Shown: positions 43,084 through 51,876 of the stretch, in pieces
How the letters are laid out: every line of letters starts with the position of its first letter
How positions within the stretch are numbered: the first letter of the stretch is position 1
Assembly: GCA_963734665.1 (NCBI GenBank)
Contig: CAVTIR010000013.1
Span: forward strand, 310,001 to 374,000
Length of the DNA stretch: 64,000 bases
Reading direction: 5' to 3'
Source of the DNA: Trebonia sp963734665
GTDB lineage: Bacteria; Actinomycetota; Actinomycetes; Streptosporangiales; Streptosporangiaceae
Translations under genes and position numbers: made by a program
The notes under the pieces: generated by a model
Database searches by the model: none
What the model was told of the DNA's origin: nothing
The model's input: only the letters and a program-made list of their open reading frames with translations

Positions 43084-43381
43084 TTAATTTCAAATTCTTC
43101 AAAGTCAAGATCAAAAACAGGATCCGCCCGAACGAGTCCGGCTTACTCACCCCGGCTCCCGCTGAACGCTGTTGTCCTCAAACCAGCATTTTCTGGTCTA
43201 CGCTTTGGGATAAGGATGTCGCGCGTCGTTGCGCGACCATCCCAATTCGGCTTAGCGCTTTGCCTGGAGGCATTGTGAATGATGTGCCTGGCGCGGTGTT
43301 CCACGGCGAGACTGCGAGGGTTGCCGTTCCGTGTACTGCCGGACCGCGTGTGCGCGGCCGAGGCTCCGCCGCTGGCGCTGC
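43084..43381. other. Intergenic region between convergent genes
   Basis: AT-richer start (TTAATTTCAAATTCTTCAAA) after the hydratase stop. CCCGAACGAGT at about 43127 recalls part of the 15971 motif but lacks the second half. No gene or clear terminator seen. Confidence 0.35.
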
Positions 43382-44725
43382 TTACCTTGCGTCTCTGTGC
43401 TCTCGGATGATCTCCTGATAGTGCAGGCCGCTGCGCTTCAAGGTCCGGCGCTGCGTCTCGTAATCTACGTAGCTGATACCGAAACGCGGACGATACCCGT
43501 ACGACCATTCGAAGTTGTCAAGCAGCGACCAGCAGTAGTAACCACGCACGGGCACCCCACTAGCGGCAGCCTCGATGGTCGCCTCGACATGTCCGGAAAG
43601 GTAGTCCGACCGTCCCGAATCGTGGACGAATCCGTCGCGATCCGGTTCGTCATCGAACGCTGCTCCGCTTTCGGTGACGATAAGAGCTGGGGCGTCGTAC
43701 TCCTTCGCGACCCTCACCAAGACGTCGCGAAGACCTTGCGGATAAACTTCCCAGCCCATTGCGGTGACGGGCGCGCTGTCGACCGGAACTTGTTGGTAAC
43801 GGAGTGTCGCTACCGTCTCATCAGCGACCACGCGCATCCGGAAGTAATAGTTGATGCCGAGGAAGTCGCACTGCTCCGAGACAACATCGAGGTCCCCGTC
43901 GTGAAGCGGCGGGTCGACCTGATACAGCGCAGCCATGTCAGACGGGTAACCTCTGCCGTGCAGCGGATCCAGCCACCAGCGGTTGATGTGACCATCGGCG
44001 CGGTCGGCTGCCTGGACGTCCGCTTCGGACTGCGTGGCCGGTTCACACGGGCTCAGGTTCAGGACGATCCCGAGCGATGGGGCTAGCCGTGCGTTGGCCC
44101 GAACCGACCGAACCGCCAGCCCATGACCGAGCAACAGGTGATGCGAGGCGTGCACGGCACTTCGCAGGTCCCTGTGTCCCGGAGCCATCCGACCTTCCAG
44201 GTGCCCGATCCACGCGCAGCAGAGTGGTTCGTTAACCGTGGACCAGTCGGTGACACGATCACCGAGGCGATCCGCAACAATGCCGGCATAGTCCGCAAAG
44301 CGCAGTGCGGTGTCACGGTTGACCCAACCCCCGGACTCCTGCAGCGTCGATGGCAGATCCCAGTGATAGAGCGTTACGAACGGAGTGATCCCTGTTGCGA
44401 GCATGTCGTCGACCATGCGGTCGTAGTGGTCAAGACCAGCGATGTTGACGCTTCCGCTGCCGGTGGGCTGGATCCGCGGCCAGGCGATGGAGAACCGATA
44501 GCTGTTGACCCCTAGCTCGCGGAGCAGGTCCAAGTCATCGTGCCACCGGTGATACGAATCGGTTGCCTGCTTGCCGTCATCAGCATTGTCGATCGCGTAC
44601 GGAGTGCGGCAGAAGTCATCCCAAATTGACCGGCCGCGGCCGTCTGCCGAGACGGCGCCCTCCGTTTGGTACGCGGAGGTCGCGACTCCCCATCGGAAGT
44701 CGCTCGGCAGCGCTTGAAGATCCAT
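43382..44725 (-). CDS. Glycoside hydrolase family 1 beta-glucosidase
   Basis: Retaining beta-glycosidase of 447 aa, ATG 44725 with AAAGGTG upstream. N-terminal GH1 signature FRWGVATSAYQTEGA (10-24), acid/base Glu166 in WSTVNEPLC and nucleophile Glu352 in LIVTESGAAFDDE (usual TENG reads TESG). VRGYYCWSLLDNFEWSYGY is the aglycone-side signature. There is no signal peptide, so it cleaves imported beta-glucosides in the cytoplasm. It is the last gene of the uptake operon, separated from the ROK gene by 132 bp. Confidence 0.96.
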   Translation of the reverse strand: MDLQALPSDFRWGVATSAYQTEGAVSADGRGRSIWDDFCRTPYAIDNADDGKQATDSYHRWHDDLDLLRELGVNSYRFSIAWPRIQPTGSGSVNIAGLDHYDRMVDDMLATGITPFVTLYHWDLPSTLQESGGWVNRDTALRFADYAGIVADRLGDRVTDWSTVNEPLCCAWIGHLEGRMAPGHRDLRSAVHASHHLLLGHGLAVRSVRANARLAPSLGIVLNLSPCEPATQSEADVQAADRADGHINRWWLDPLHGRGYPSDMAALYQVDPPLHDGDLDVVSEQCDFLGINYYFRMRVVADETVATLRYQQVPVDSAPVTAMGWEVYPQGLRDVLVRVAKEYDAPALIVTESGAAFDDEPDRDGFVHDSGRSDYLSGHVEATIEAAASGVPVRGYYCWSLLDNFEWSYGYRPRFGISYVDYETQRRTLKRSGLHYQEIIREHRDAR

Positions 44726-44857
44726 CTAATGACACCTTTCGACGTTTCAATGACAATCGGGCCCTGCAGTCGCCTCGTCCGCGCGACACGACCGTCGTTA
44801 ATCCTCGGCTTGCCTGCCGAGGCGATGAGGGCGACGCTTCAGGGGGAACGGTTGCGG

Positions 44858-46075
44858 TCACTCCGGTAAGACCCGGGGTTTGCCGCCCGAGGCGACCAAG
44901 TCAGCGATGACCAGCGATGCCGCGCCGAGGGTGACAGCGTCGTTGCTGACCTGCCCCACCAGCACACTGACGTCGCGGGCGGGGTGGTCGAGCGCTTGGC
45001 TGTCGATCACGGCTCGGATGCGGGGCAGCAGCGAGGGCACGACAGTAGTGCCGACCGGGCCCCCGAAGACGATGCGCTCGGGATTGAGCAGGTTGACCAG
45101 GCTGGCGGCGGCGATGCCGAGGTAGTCGGCTGTCTGGTCAAGGAGCCGGCGGGCGCTGGCCTGGTGGGGAGCAGCCTCCACCAGCCGGGCGATCCACTCC
45201 TTCGCGTCGTGATCGTCGGGGAGGTCCACCTGCGGGTCCGAGGCGGCCCACTGTTCAAGGAGCGATTCCGCGCCCACGTACGCTTCGAGGCAGCCCCGCG
45301 CGCCGCACCGGCAGGCGCGGCCGCTGGGGATGAGACAGGTGTGTCCCCACTCCCCGGCGCTGGATGACACGCCCCGGTACAGCCCGCCGTCGGTGAAGAT
45401 GGCGGCGCCCACCCCGGTGCCGAGAAGGACGACGACGACGTGCCTGGAACCTTGCCCGGCGCCGAACCACATCTCCGCCTGCCCGAGGGTGTTGGCACCG
45501 TTGTCCACAAAGACAGGGGCGTCAAGGGCTGCGGCGAGCGGGCCGGCGAACGGGACACCCTTCCAGCCAATGCCGGGAGCGTGGACAACTGCCTCCCGCC
45601 CTGTCTGTGTCACCTGGCCGGGCACGGCAACACCGATCCCGAGCAGTCGCTGCCCTGGGCTGAGATCGGCCTGCATGTGGCTGACGGCCTCGACGATCTC
45701 GGCGATACGGGCCTGCGGATCGTTCGTGAGCGGCTGGGTGCGGATCACGGGCCGGCCGACCTGGTTCATGGCCAAGTCGAATCGCTCGGCCCGGATGCCT
45801 GTCTCCCCGACGGCCACCCCGACGACGACGCCGAAGTCGGGGTTAATCTCGAGTTGCACCCTGGGACGGCCGCCATCGGACTGTTCCATGCCCGTCGCGA
45901 CAACCAGTCCCTCCTCGAGGAGCTCGGCCACCACGTTCGTGATAGTGCCACTGCTCAATCCAGTCATCTCGCCCAAGACGACCCGGTTCACCGGGCCCCC
46001 GAGGAGCAATCGACGCAGCAGTGCTCCTCGGTGGGCCCGCCGCAGATCCCTGGTAGTTACCCGGTCTGTCGGCAT
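44858..46075 (-). CDS. ROK-family transcriptional repressor
   Basis: Sugar-responsive repressor of 405 aa from ATG 46075 (AGAGGTGG upstream). The N-terminal winged helix is LRRAHRGALLRRLLLGGPVNRVVLGEMTGLSSGTITNVVAELLEEG. The ROK kinase-like domain contains VFVDNGANTLGQAE, VLLGTGVGAAIFTDGGLYRG, GEWGHTCLI and the zinc motif CRCGARGCLEAYVG. Placed between the permeases and the beta-glucosidase, it probably represses this operon in the absence of a beta-glucoside. Confidence 0.94.
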   Translation of the reverse strand: MPTDRVTTRDLRRAHRGALLRRLLLGGPVNRVVLGEMTGLSSGTITNVVAELLEEGLVVATGMEQSDGGRPRVQLEINPDFGVVVGVAVGETGIRAERFDLAMNQVGRPVIRTQPLTNDPQARIAEIVEAVSHMQADLSPGQRLLGIGVAVPGQVTQTGREAVVHAPGIGWKGVPFAGPLAAALDAPVFVDNGANTLGQAEMWFGAGQGSRHVVVVLLGTGVGAAIFTDGGLYRGVSSSAGEWGHTCLIPSGRACRCGARGCLEAYVGAESLLEQWAASDPQVDLPDDHDAKEWIARLVEAAPHQASARRLLDQTADYLGIAAASLVNLLNPERIVFGGPVGTTVVPSLLPRIRAVIDSQALDHPARDVSVLVGQVSNDAVTLGAASLVIADLVASGGKPRVLPE

Positions 46076-46132
46076 CGTCCACCTCTGCATGCGACGGGTC
46101 TCAGCGACCCGCCAGGCGAACACCTCATATAC

Positions 46133-46999
46133 CTAGCCTCCCGCCAGAGCGCCCACCGTGAGGCCGCGGGCAACATATCGTTGCAAGAATGGGAACAGCA
46201 CCAGCATCGGGAGCGTGGACACCAGCGACCCGAGAATAACCTGAGGGTAGAGGGCTTGATTGACCCCTGGCGTAGCCACGGACCCGAGCCAGATCGAAAG
46301 GCCCACGGTGAGCGGGTACTTGGCGGTGCTCGAGACAAGCACAAGTGGCAGGAAGTAGTTGTTCCAGGTCCCGATGAAGGAAATCAGGAACAATGTCACC
46401 ATCCCCGGCACTACCGTTGGCAGCGCGATCCTGTTGAAGATCTGCAGCTCACGAGCACCGTCAATTCTCGCCGCCTCCAAGAGCGTCGACGGCACGGCCT
46501 CGCCGATATAGATAGACATGAAATAGACGCCGAACGGGAACACCAGCATCGGCAAGATGACGCCTTGGTATGAGTTCGCCAGGTGAAGCGTTCGCTCGAG
46601 GATGAAGAGCGGCACGATGAGGACCGTGCTCGGGACCATGAGCCCGCCGAGGACAGCACTCATCAGTGCGGCGCGGCCCCGGAACCGGAACATTGCCACG
46701 GCGTAGCCGGTCAGCGTGCACAAGTACGTACCGAGCGTCGCGGTTACGAACCCGTAGATCACCGAGTTGAGCAGCCACTGGCCGAAGATCCCGTCCTGGA
46801 CCGTAAACAGCTGCGAGATGTTGCTCCCGAGTGCGCTGAATGATCCCGGAGCGAAGGTGTTCGACGAAAAGAGCGTCGAGTTGCCCTTTGTAGACGCCAC
46901 CACGAGCCAGTAGAGGGGCACGATCACGATGGCCGCGATCAGCGCCAGCATGGCCATGCCGAAGGTGCCACCGAACCGCAGGCGTGCTTTGCTCCTCAT
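46133..46999 (-). CDS. Carbohydrate ABC transporter permease (MalG type)
   Basis: Membrane subunit of 288 aa with six hydrophobic segments, from LALIAAIVIVPLYWLVVAST to VILGSLVSTLPMLVLFPFLQRY. The EAA loop reads EAARIDGARELQIFNRIALPTVVPG. YVARGLTVGALAGG is the conserved C-terminus of MalG-like proteins. The start overlaps the MalF-type gene's stop by 4 bp. No ATPase (MsiK-type) is in the window, so a shared ATPase elsewhere is likely, as in Streptomyces. Confidence 0.95.
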   Translation of the reverse strand: MRSKARLRFGGTFGMAMLALIAAIVIVPLYWLVVASTKGNSTLFSSNTFAPGSFSALGSNISQLFTVQDGIFGQWLLNSVIYGFVTATLGTYLCTLTGYAVAMFRFRGRAALMSAVLGGLMVPSTVLIVPLFILERTLHLANSYQGVILPMLVFPFGVYFMSIYIGEAVPSTLLEAARIDGARELQIFNRIALPTVVPGMVTLFLISFIGTWNNYFLPLVLVSSTAKYPLTVGLSIWLGSVATPGVNQALYPQVILGSLVSTLPMLVLFPFLQRYVARGLTVGALAGG

Positions 47000-48000
47000 C
47001 GGACCCCACTCCCTTCAGGAACGTCGACGCCGGCCCCGATCCGGTCGGGAGACTGGGCAGCGGCAAGCACGGACCTTCTAGCCTTCCGGGCCGGTCGCTC
47101 CTTCTCGCGCGATCGCACGATCCTGAAGAAGGCGAGCGACCCGAGGATGGTGATGATGGCCAGCACCACCGACATGGCGGCCGCCAGCGGGATGTTGCCG
47201 TAGGAAAAGGCGGTCGTATAGATGAGCAGGTTAGGTGTGTAGCCGGTGGGGATCGAAGTGATCTGACTCACGATGGACGGCTCGTTGAACAGCTGCAATG
47301 TGCCGATAATCGACAGCACCAGGGTAAAGGTGATCGTCCGCCGTAGGAGAGGAATCTTGATACGGCGCGCGATCTGCCACTCGCTTGCTCCGTCGATCCT
47401 CGCCGCGCTTAGGATTTCCGCCGGTATCGACGATAGACTCGTCAGGTAGATTGTCATGTTGTACCCGGTAAACTCCCAGGTAACGATGAACATGATGGCG
47501 TAGAGCACGAGCTTCGAGCCCAGTGGATTGACCGTGGTATGCATCAGGCCGAAATCGCGGGGAAGGCCGAGAAGCGAGTCGAGCTGCGGCGTGAACAGGA
47601 AGCCCCACATGATCGCCGCGATCACACCGGGGATAGCGTACGGCAGAAAGTAAATCGTGGCGAAGATTCGCTTGCCCCGGCAGTAAGGACTGTCCAGGAA
47701 GAGGGCCAGAGCCATCGCGGCCACGATCATGACCGTAACCTGGACCACGCCGAAGTAGAGCACGCGTTGCAGGCCCTGCCAGTACGCGCTGTCGTGCAGC
47801 AGGAACCGGTAGTTGGCCCAACCTGACAACTGGCCGGTTATAGGAGACTTGAAACTGGTGTAGACCGAGTAAATGAGTGGCAGGGCGAAGAATATTGCGA
47901 ATAGCACCACGAATGGGGTGACCATCGCCACGGGCGCTCCCGGCCGGTTAAGCCGGGAGCGCCGCAGGGTCACCGGGGTGACCTTAGCCGACCTTGACAT
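46996..48000 (-). CDS. Carbohydrate ABC transporter permease (MalF type)
   Basis: Partner permease of 334 aa. I use ATG 48000, which overlaps the end of the binding-protein gene by 17 bp; the frame stays open upstream inside that gene but without permease character. Six hydrophobic segments include VAMVTPFVVLFAIFFALPLIYSVY and YFGVVQVTVMIVAAMALALFL. The EAA loop is SAARIDGASEWQIARRIKIPLLRR. The long overlap supports tight translational coupling. Confidence 0.93.
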   Translation of the reverse strand: MSRSAKVTPVTLRRSRLNRPGAPVAMVTPFVVLFAIFFALPLIYSVYTSFKSPITGQLSGWANYRFLLHDSAYWQGLQRVLYFGVVQVTVMIVAAMALALFLDSPYCRGKRIFATIYFLPYAIPGVIAAIMWGFLFTPQLDSLLGLPRDFGLMHTTVNPLGSKLVLYAIMFIVTWEFTGYNMTIYLTSLSSIPAEILSAARIDGASEWQIARRIKIPLLRRTITFTLVLSIIGTLQLFNEPSIVSQITSIPTGYTPNLLIYTTAFSYGNIPLAAAMSVVLAIITILGSLAFFRIVRSREKERPARKARRSVLAAAQSPDRIGAGVDVPEGSGVR

Positions 48001-49363
48001 TGTAGCCCTGGCCCTGAACGTACTGGGCAAGTTCGTTTTGCGTGTTCGAGAGCACGTCGCTCCATGGCTCAGTGCCGGCGACGGCCTTGGCGATCTCGGC
48101 ATTGAGGTCGTTGTTGAGCTCGGTGGTCCACGGGCTAAACGTGAAGTTGGAGCTGACGTCGGGCTGGAAGTCCTGGTAAATCTTGTTGAGATTCTGGGTG
48201 AATCCCGTCTGGGTGCCCTTCGACGTGGTGTACGCCGGGAACTGTGCGGGGTTGGAGACAACGGGGAGGCTCCCCGCTGCAATTGAGGTGTTGGCGCCGC
48301 CTAGGTCCATGAAGGAGGCAAACAGCGCGCCCGCCTGCTTGTTCTGCGACTGCGAAGTGACCGAGTAGCCCGAGCCGCCGTTGTTCGCCGTCACGTCCTC
48401 GCCGGCAGTCCACTGCGGCATGGTGGTCACGGTGAAGCTTTCCGATCCAGCCTTGATGTACGGCACCAGCACCGCGCTCGGGAACCAGTCCGGTCCCATA
48501 TAGGTTGCGTACTGGCCGGTGGCAATCGAGTGCTGCCAGGCGGGCGTGAAGTCGGCCTGCACGGCGATGTCGCCCTGCTTGATTAGATTGCCCCAGTAGG
48601 TCATGACCTTCTGGGCGGCGGGGCTGTCGAGATCGATGGTCCAGTTGCCGTTGTTATCGGTAAATGGATTGGCTCCGGCCTGCTGGAGCAGGGAAAGGAC
48701 GTACTCGCCGTCGTTATTGGGGAAGTAGGTCATGTACTCGTTTGGATTGTCCTTGTGCAGGGTCTCCGCGTCGGATGCGAAGGTCGCCCAGGTGGTCGGT
48801 ACGGGCAGGTGATACTGCGTCAGTACCGATGAGCGGTAGATGAGACCGAGTGTCCCGCCGCCGAAGGGCATGTTGTATACCTGGCCATTGAACGTCACCG
48901 CGGACGTCGCCCACTTGGGTAGCTGGCTCAGGAACGGCTGGACGTAGCTGGAGATGCTGGTGATGGCCTTCGACTGAACGAATTCAGGGATGTACGGATA
49001 CTCCAGCATCACGACATCGGGCTCACCGCTGCCCGCTGTGTTCGCGGTCGCAAGCTTGCTGTACAGCTCGGATCCGGCCCCAACGTTCTCGACATTTACC
49101 TTGATGTTCGGGTAGATCTTCTCGAACTGCGGGACCACTTCCGTTGTCTGCGGCGCCCCGGCCCACGTCCAGACGGTCAGGGTGGTGTCACCTTTATAGA
49201 CGGGCCATTTAATGCCGTCGATCGTCACGCCGCCGCCAGTTCCGCTGCCGCTCGAGGACGCGTCGGCCGAAGAACTACTGCTGGACCCGCATGCCGCTGC
49301 ACCGAAGATCAGCGCCAAGGACAAACCACTCGCCGCGGCGATCTTACGGACGCCATGCTTCAT
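47984..49363 (-). CDS. Extracellular sugar-binding lipoprotein
   Basis: Family 1 solute-binding protein of 459 aa, ATG 49363 with GGAGG 6 nt upstream. It has a lipoprotein signal (KHGVRKIAAASGLSLALIFGAAAC, lipid Cys25) and a Ser/Gly linker. The mature part starts TTLTVWTWAGAPQTTEVVPQFEKIYPNIKVNVENVG, a standard opening of the MalE class. With the GH1 enzyme as the last gene, cellobiose or another beta-glucoside is the likely ligand. It is the first gene of the operon and has a good promoter upstream. Confidence 0.94.
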   Translation of the reverse strand: MKHGVRKIAAASGLSLALIFGAAACGSSSSSSADASSSGSGTGGGVTIDGIKWPVYKGDTTLTVWTWAGAPQTTEVVPQFEKIYPNIKVNVENVGAGSELYSKLATANTAGSGEPDVVMLEYPYIPEFVQSKAITSISSYVQPFLSQLPKWATSAVTFNGQVYNMPFGGGTLGLIYRSSVLTQYHLPVPTTWATFASDAETLHKDNPNEYMTYFPNNDGEYVLSLLQQAGANPFTDNNGNWTIDLDSPAAQKVMTYWGNLIKQGDIAVQADFTPAWQHSIATGQYATYMGPDWFPSAVLVPYIKAGSESFTVTTMPQWTAGEDVTANNGGSGYSVTSQSQNKQAGALFASFMDLGGANTSIAAGSLPVVSNPAQFPAYTTSKGTQTGFTQNLNKIYQDFQPDVSSNFTFSPWTTELNNDLNAEIAKAVAGTEPWSDVLSNTQNELAQYVQGQGYNVKVG

Positions 49364-49798
49364 TGCTGCCTCCATAGGCTCACTCCTGCGGACTTCGGCT
49401 ACGCCGCAGGCCACGTGAACCCTCTCGATTCAGGAGAAGCTACTCTCACGACATAATTTAAGTCAAGAGGTAAGTTCGGCGGCTCGGGTCGAACGACTGC
49501 GTCGCGGCCGTCAGGACACTTCGCGACGCGACGAGACTCCACATCCACCTGCTCGCGAAGCCAGGCCTAGTGCTCCGGCTGCTGGCCTGGTCCCCGTGGC
49601 CGACCGTCGGCCATTACCGCAATCCGGTCGCGCCTGGCTAGCGGTCCGCACGCCGGGATCAGAGGCTGAGCTTTGTGGCGACGCACAAATCCGTTCTGGA
49701 TGATTGATTTGAGCTCCGGACGCTATCGCGCAACCAGAGGCCGGGCGCGCCGGCCGGGCTAGCATTTCGGGGCAACTCACCCGAAGGCGAGGTTCCCG
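49364..49798. other. Promoter region of the beta-glucoside operon
   Basis: It contains the promoter at 49437-49466 and an AT-rich patch (CATAATTTAAG, 49452-49462) that stands out in this GC-rich sequence and may bind the ROK repressor. The rest shows no gene. Confidence 0.4.
49437..49466 (-). promoter_or_regulatory. Sigma70-type promoter for the sugar-uptake operon
   Basis: On the minus strand TTGACT (49466-49461) and TAGCTT (49442-49437) are 18 nt apart. The AT-rich spacer TAAATTATG could double as a repressor site. The initiation point would be about 65 bp before the lipoprotein ATG. Confidence 0.5.
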
Positions 49799-50023
49799 AT
49801 GCGACTCGGCTGGTCCATCCCACTGCCCGGCCCGTTCCGGCTGTCCGGCACTATCTGGCGTTCCAAGCCGCGCCGCCGCAAGCGCCACGGGTCGGCCCGC
49901 CGGGTGTACCACGGCACCCTTCCCGGCTGGAAGTGCGTGCACAACCACTCGCGCGAGGATCTCGCGGTGGCGTGCGCCCAGCGCGAGGCCAAGCGCAGGG
50001 CTGCGGGAGGCCGGACTCGCTGA
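49799..50023 (+). CDS. Small basic conserved actinobacterial protein
   Basis: Predicted 74-aa protein, ATG 49799 behind GGCGAGGTTCCCG. It begins MRLGWSIPLPGPFRLSGTIW, has an Arg/Lys block RSKPRRRKRHGSARR and ends YHGTLPGWKCVHNHSREDL plus a helical AVACAQREAKRRA. The same layout, hydrophobic GPF-LSGT start then basic block then C/H pair, recurs in short hypothetical proteins of actinobacteria as I remember them. No function is known. Confidence 0.65.
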   Translation: MRLGWSIPLPGPFRLSGTIWRSKPRRRKRHGSARRVYHGTLPGWKCVHNHSREDLAVACAQREAKRRAAGGRTR

Positions 50024-50102
50024 CGCGCTCCGGCGCCGGCGATCGTGACTGAGGAGGAAAAGACGGCCACAACCACCCCAGGAACCCTTGCGGGAAGACG
50101 CG

Positions 50103-51770
50103 TCAGCTCGCGGGCTCGAAGGTTGAGGTAACGCCGTTCCACAGGGCGGCGCGGGCGGCGGGGAAGCCGGCGGGCGGCCCGTAGATCTCGATCGCGTACC
50201 CGAGGGTGCCGGGGATGACCACGAAGCCACGGTCTAGGACGTGGGTCTGCTCACCGTCGTAGGAATCGATGAACTCCCAGTCGGCTGCGTTCCAGCCTCG
50301 GTAGTACACCCGCTGGATGCTGATCTGCTGGTAGGTCGGGTCGCTCGCGGCCTTCGCCGCGGCCTGCTGCTCCCAGTCGGTGTACGCGTCGGCCTGCGGA
50401 TCGTTGTTCCAGGCGACGAGGATGACGTAGCCGGGCATCGGCCCGGTGAACCGGACCTCATCCGGGTCGGTGGAGGTGACCGACCAGCCCGGCGGGACCT
50501 TGATCGAGAACCCGCTCGGGTCGGTGTAGGTGACCCAGCCCGCCGCGACGGCGCCTGAGCCGGTGGTGGGTCCCGAGGGGGGCGCGGCAGACGCAGACGC
50601 GCCTGGTCCCGCGTTTGCCACCGGGTTCGCCTGCGCCGACCGGTGCGACACCGTGACGGCGATCACAGCGCCCGCGACCACGATGGCCACGGCAGCGACC
50701 CCCGCCCAGGCCAGGCCGCTTACCCGGCTGCCCCGGCGGTCCCGTCCGGCCCCAGGCTGGCGCAGCGTCGGCGGGTCGGCAGGTGCCGCCGGCCAGGTGC
50801 CAGGAGGATCGGCCAGGCCTAGCCCTGCGAGGCGGACCGGACCTCCTGGATCCGTCCGCACCGAGGTCACAGTCGGCTGGTAGGGCCCGGGAACATGCCC
50901 GGTCCGCATGGCCGGGGCTGCCCCACGGGGTGCGCCAAGCGCGCCCGGACCGGCTCCCGGCCGCGCCGCCCCGAACTCGGCGACCAGTTCACCGGCGGTA
51001 GGACGCGACGCGGGGTCTTTCGCCAGGCACCGTGCCACCAGAGACCGGAGCGGCTCGGGGATCCCGTTGGTGTTGGGCTGGGTGTGCACCACCCGGTACA
51101 GCACCGAGGCCCCGCTCCCCGGTCCGAACGGCTCACGTCCGGTCGCGGCGAACGCAAGCACAGAGCCGAGGCTGAACACGTCGCTCGCCGACCCGGCGAC
51201 GCCGCCTTCGGCCTGCTCGGGGGACATGTAACCAGGCGAGCCAGTCACCCAGCCGGTACGCGTCACCCCAGACAGCTCCGCGGCCCGCGAGATCCCGAAG
51301 TCGATGATCCGCGGCCCGTCCTGCGCGAGCAGCACGTTCGACGGCTTGAGATCCCGGTGCACCACGCCAGCGGCATGAATCACCTCAAGCCCCTCAGCGA
51401 GCCCTGCCGCCAGGGTCAGTACCGCCGCCGACGCGAGTGGCCCGAAGTCCCGCACCGCATCGGCGAGCGACGGCCCTTCGACATAGGCGGTGACCAGCCA
51501 TGGTTGCGGGCCGTCCACGTCAGCGTCCACCACGGGCACGGTGTAGATGCCACTGACGGTACGCGCGGTCGCGACCTCCCGCGCGAACCGCGCCCGAAAC
51601 TCTGGGTCCCCGGCCAGCTCAGCCCGGATCACCTTAACCGCGACCAGCCGCCCGCCGGGCGATTCCCCGAGGTACACCTGCCCCATCCCGCCCTGGCCCA
51701 GCCGACCCACGAGGCGGTACTTCCCGACCGCCCCCGGATCTCCTGGCCCCAGCGCCTGGACCATCCCCAC
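50103..51770 (-). CDS. PknB-like Ser/Thr protein kinase with extracellular sensor
   Basis: Membrane eukaryotic-type kinase of 555 aa (GTG 51770; ATG 51764 is equally plausible). Kinase domain about 15-270: LGQGGMGQVYLG (P-loop), VAVKVI (Lys), VVHRDLKPSNVLL (catalytic loop), IIDFGIS (DFG) and SPEQAEGG (activation end). A Pro/Gly-rich juxtamembrane linker and one helix (GVAAVAIVVAGAVIAVTV, about 354-371) follow. The external domain of about 150 residues (DPSGFSIKVPPGWSV to GVTSTFEPAS) is PsbP-like and not PASTA. The ligand is unknown. Confidence 0.95.
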   Translation of the reverse strand: MGMVQALGPGDPGAVGKYRLVGRLGQGGMGQVYLGESPGGRLVAVKVIRAELAGDPEFRARFAREVATARTVSGIYTVPVVDADVDGPQPWLVTAYVEGPSLADAVRDFGPLASAAVLTLAAGLAEGLEVIHAAGVVHRDLKPSNVLLAQDGPRIIDFGISRAAELSGVTRTGWVTGSPGYMSPEQAEGGVAGSASDVFSLGSVLAFAATGREPFGPGSGASVLYRVVHTQPNTNGIPEPLRSLVARCLAKDPASRPTAGELVAEFGAARPGAGPGALGAPRGAAPAMRTGHVPGPYQPTVTSVRTDPGGPVRLAGLGLADPPGTWPAAPADPPTLRQPGAGRDRRGSRVSGLAWAGVAAVAIVVAGAVIAVTVSHRSAQANPVANAGPGASASAAPPSGPTTGSGAVAAGWVTYTDPSGFSIKVPPGWSVTSTDPDEVRFTGPMPGYVILVAWNNDPQADAYTDWEQQAAAKAASDPTYQQISIQRVYYRGWNAADWEFIDSYDGEQTHVLDRGFVVIPGTLGYAIEIYGPPAGFPAARAALWNGVTSTFEPAS

Positions 51771-51876
51771 CCCCTGATCCCCTGGCTACGCCGATGGACC
51801 TTAACGCAGCACAGCGACGGGGCGCCCGCATATTCAAGCATTTCAATTCAGAGGCGGAAATTACGGTTCGCGCCCC

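Noticed and set aside
43120..43142. Third copy of the ATCCCGAACG-N2-TGCGTG motif
   Set aside because: Only CCCGAACGAGT is shared, the second half is missing, and it lies between convergent genes where an operator is unlikely.
45440..46573. 377-codon + strand frame across the ROK and permease genes
   Set aside because: Antisense to two conserved genes and without any motif.
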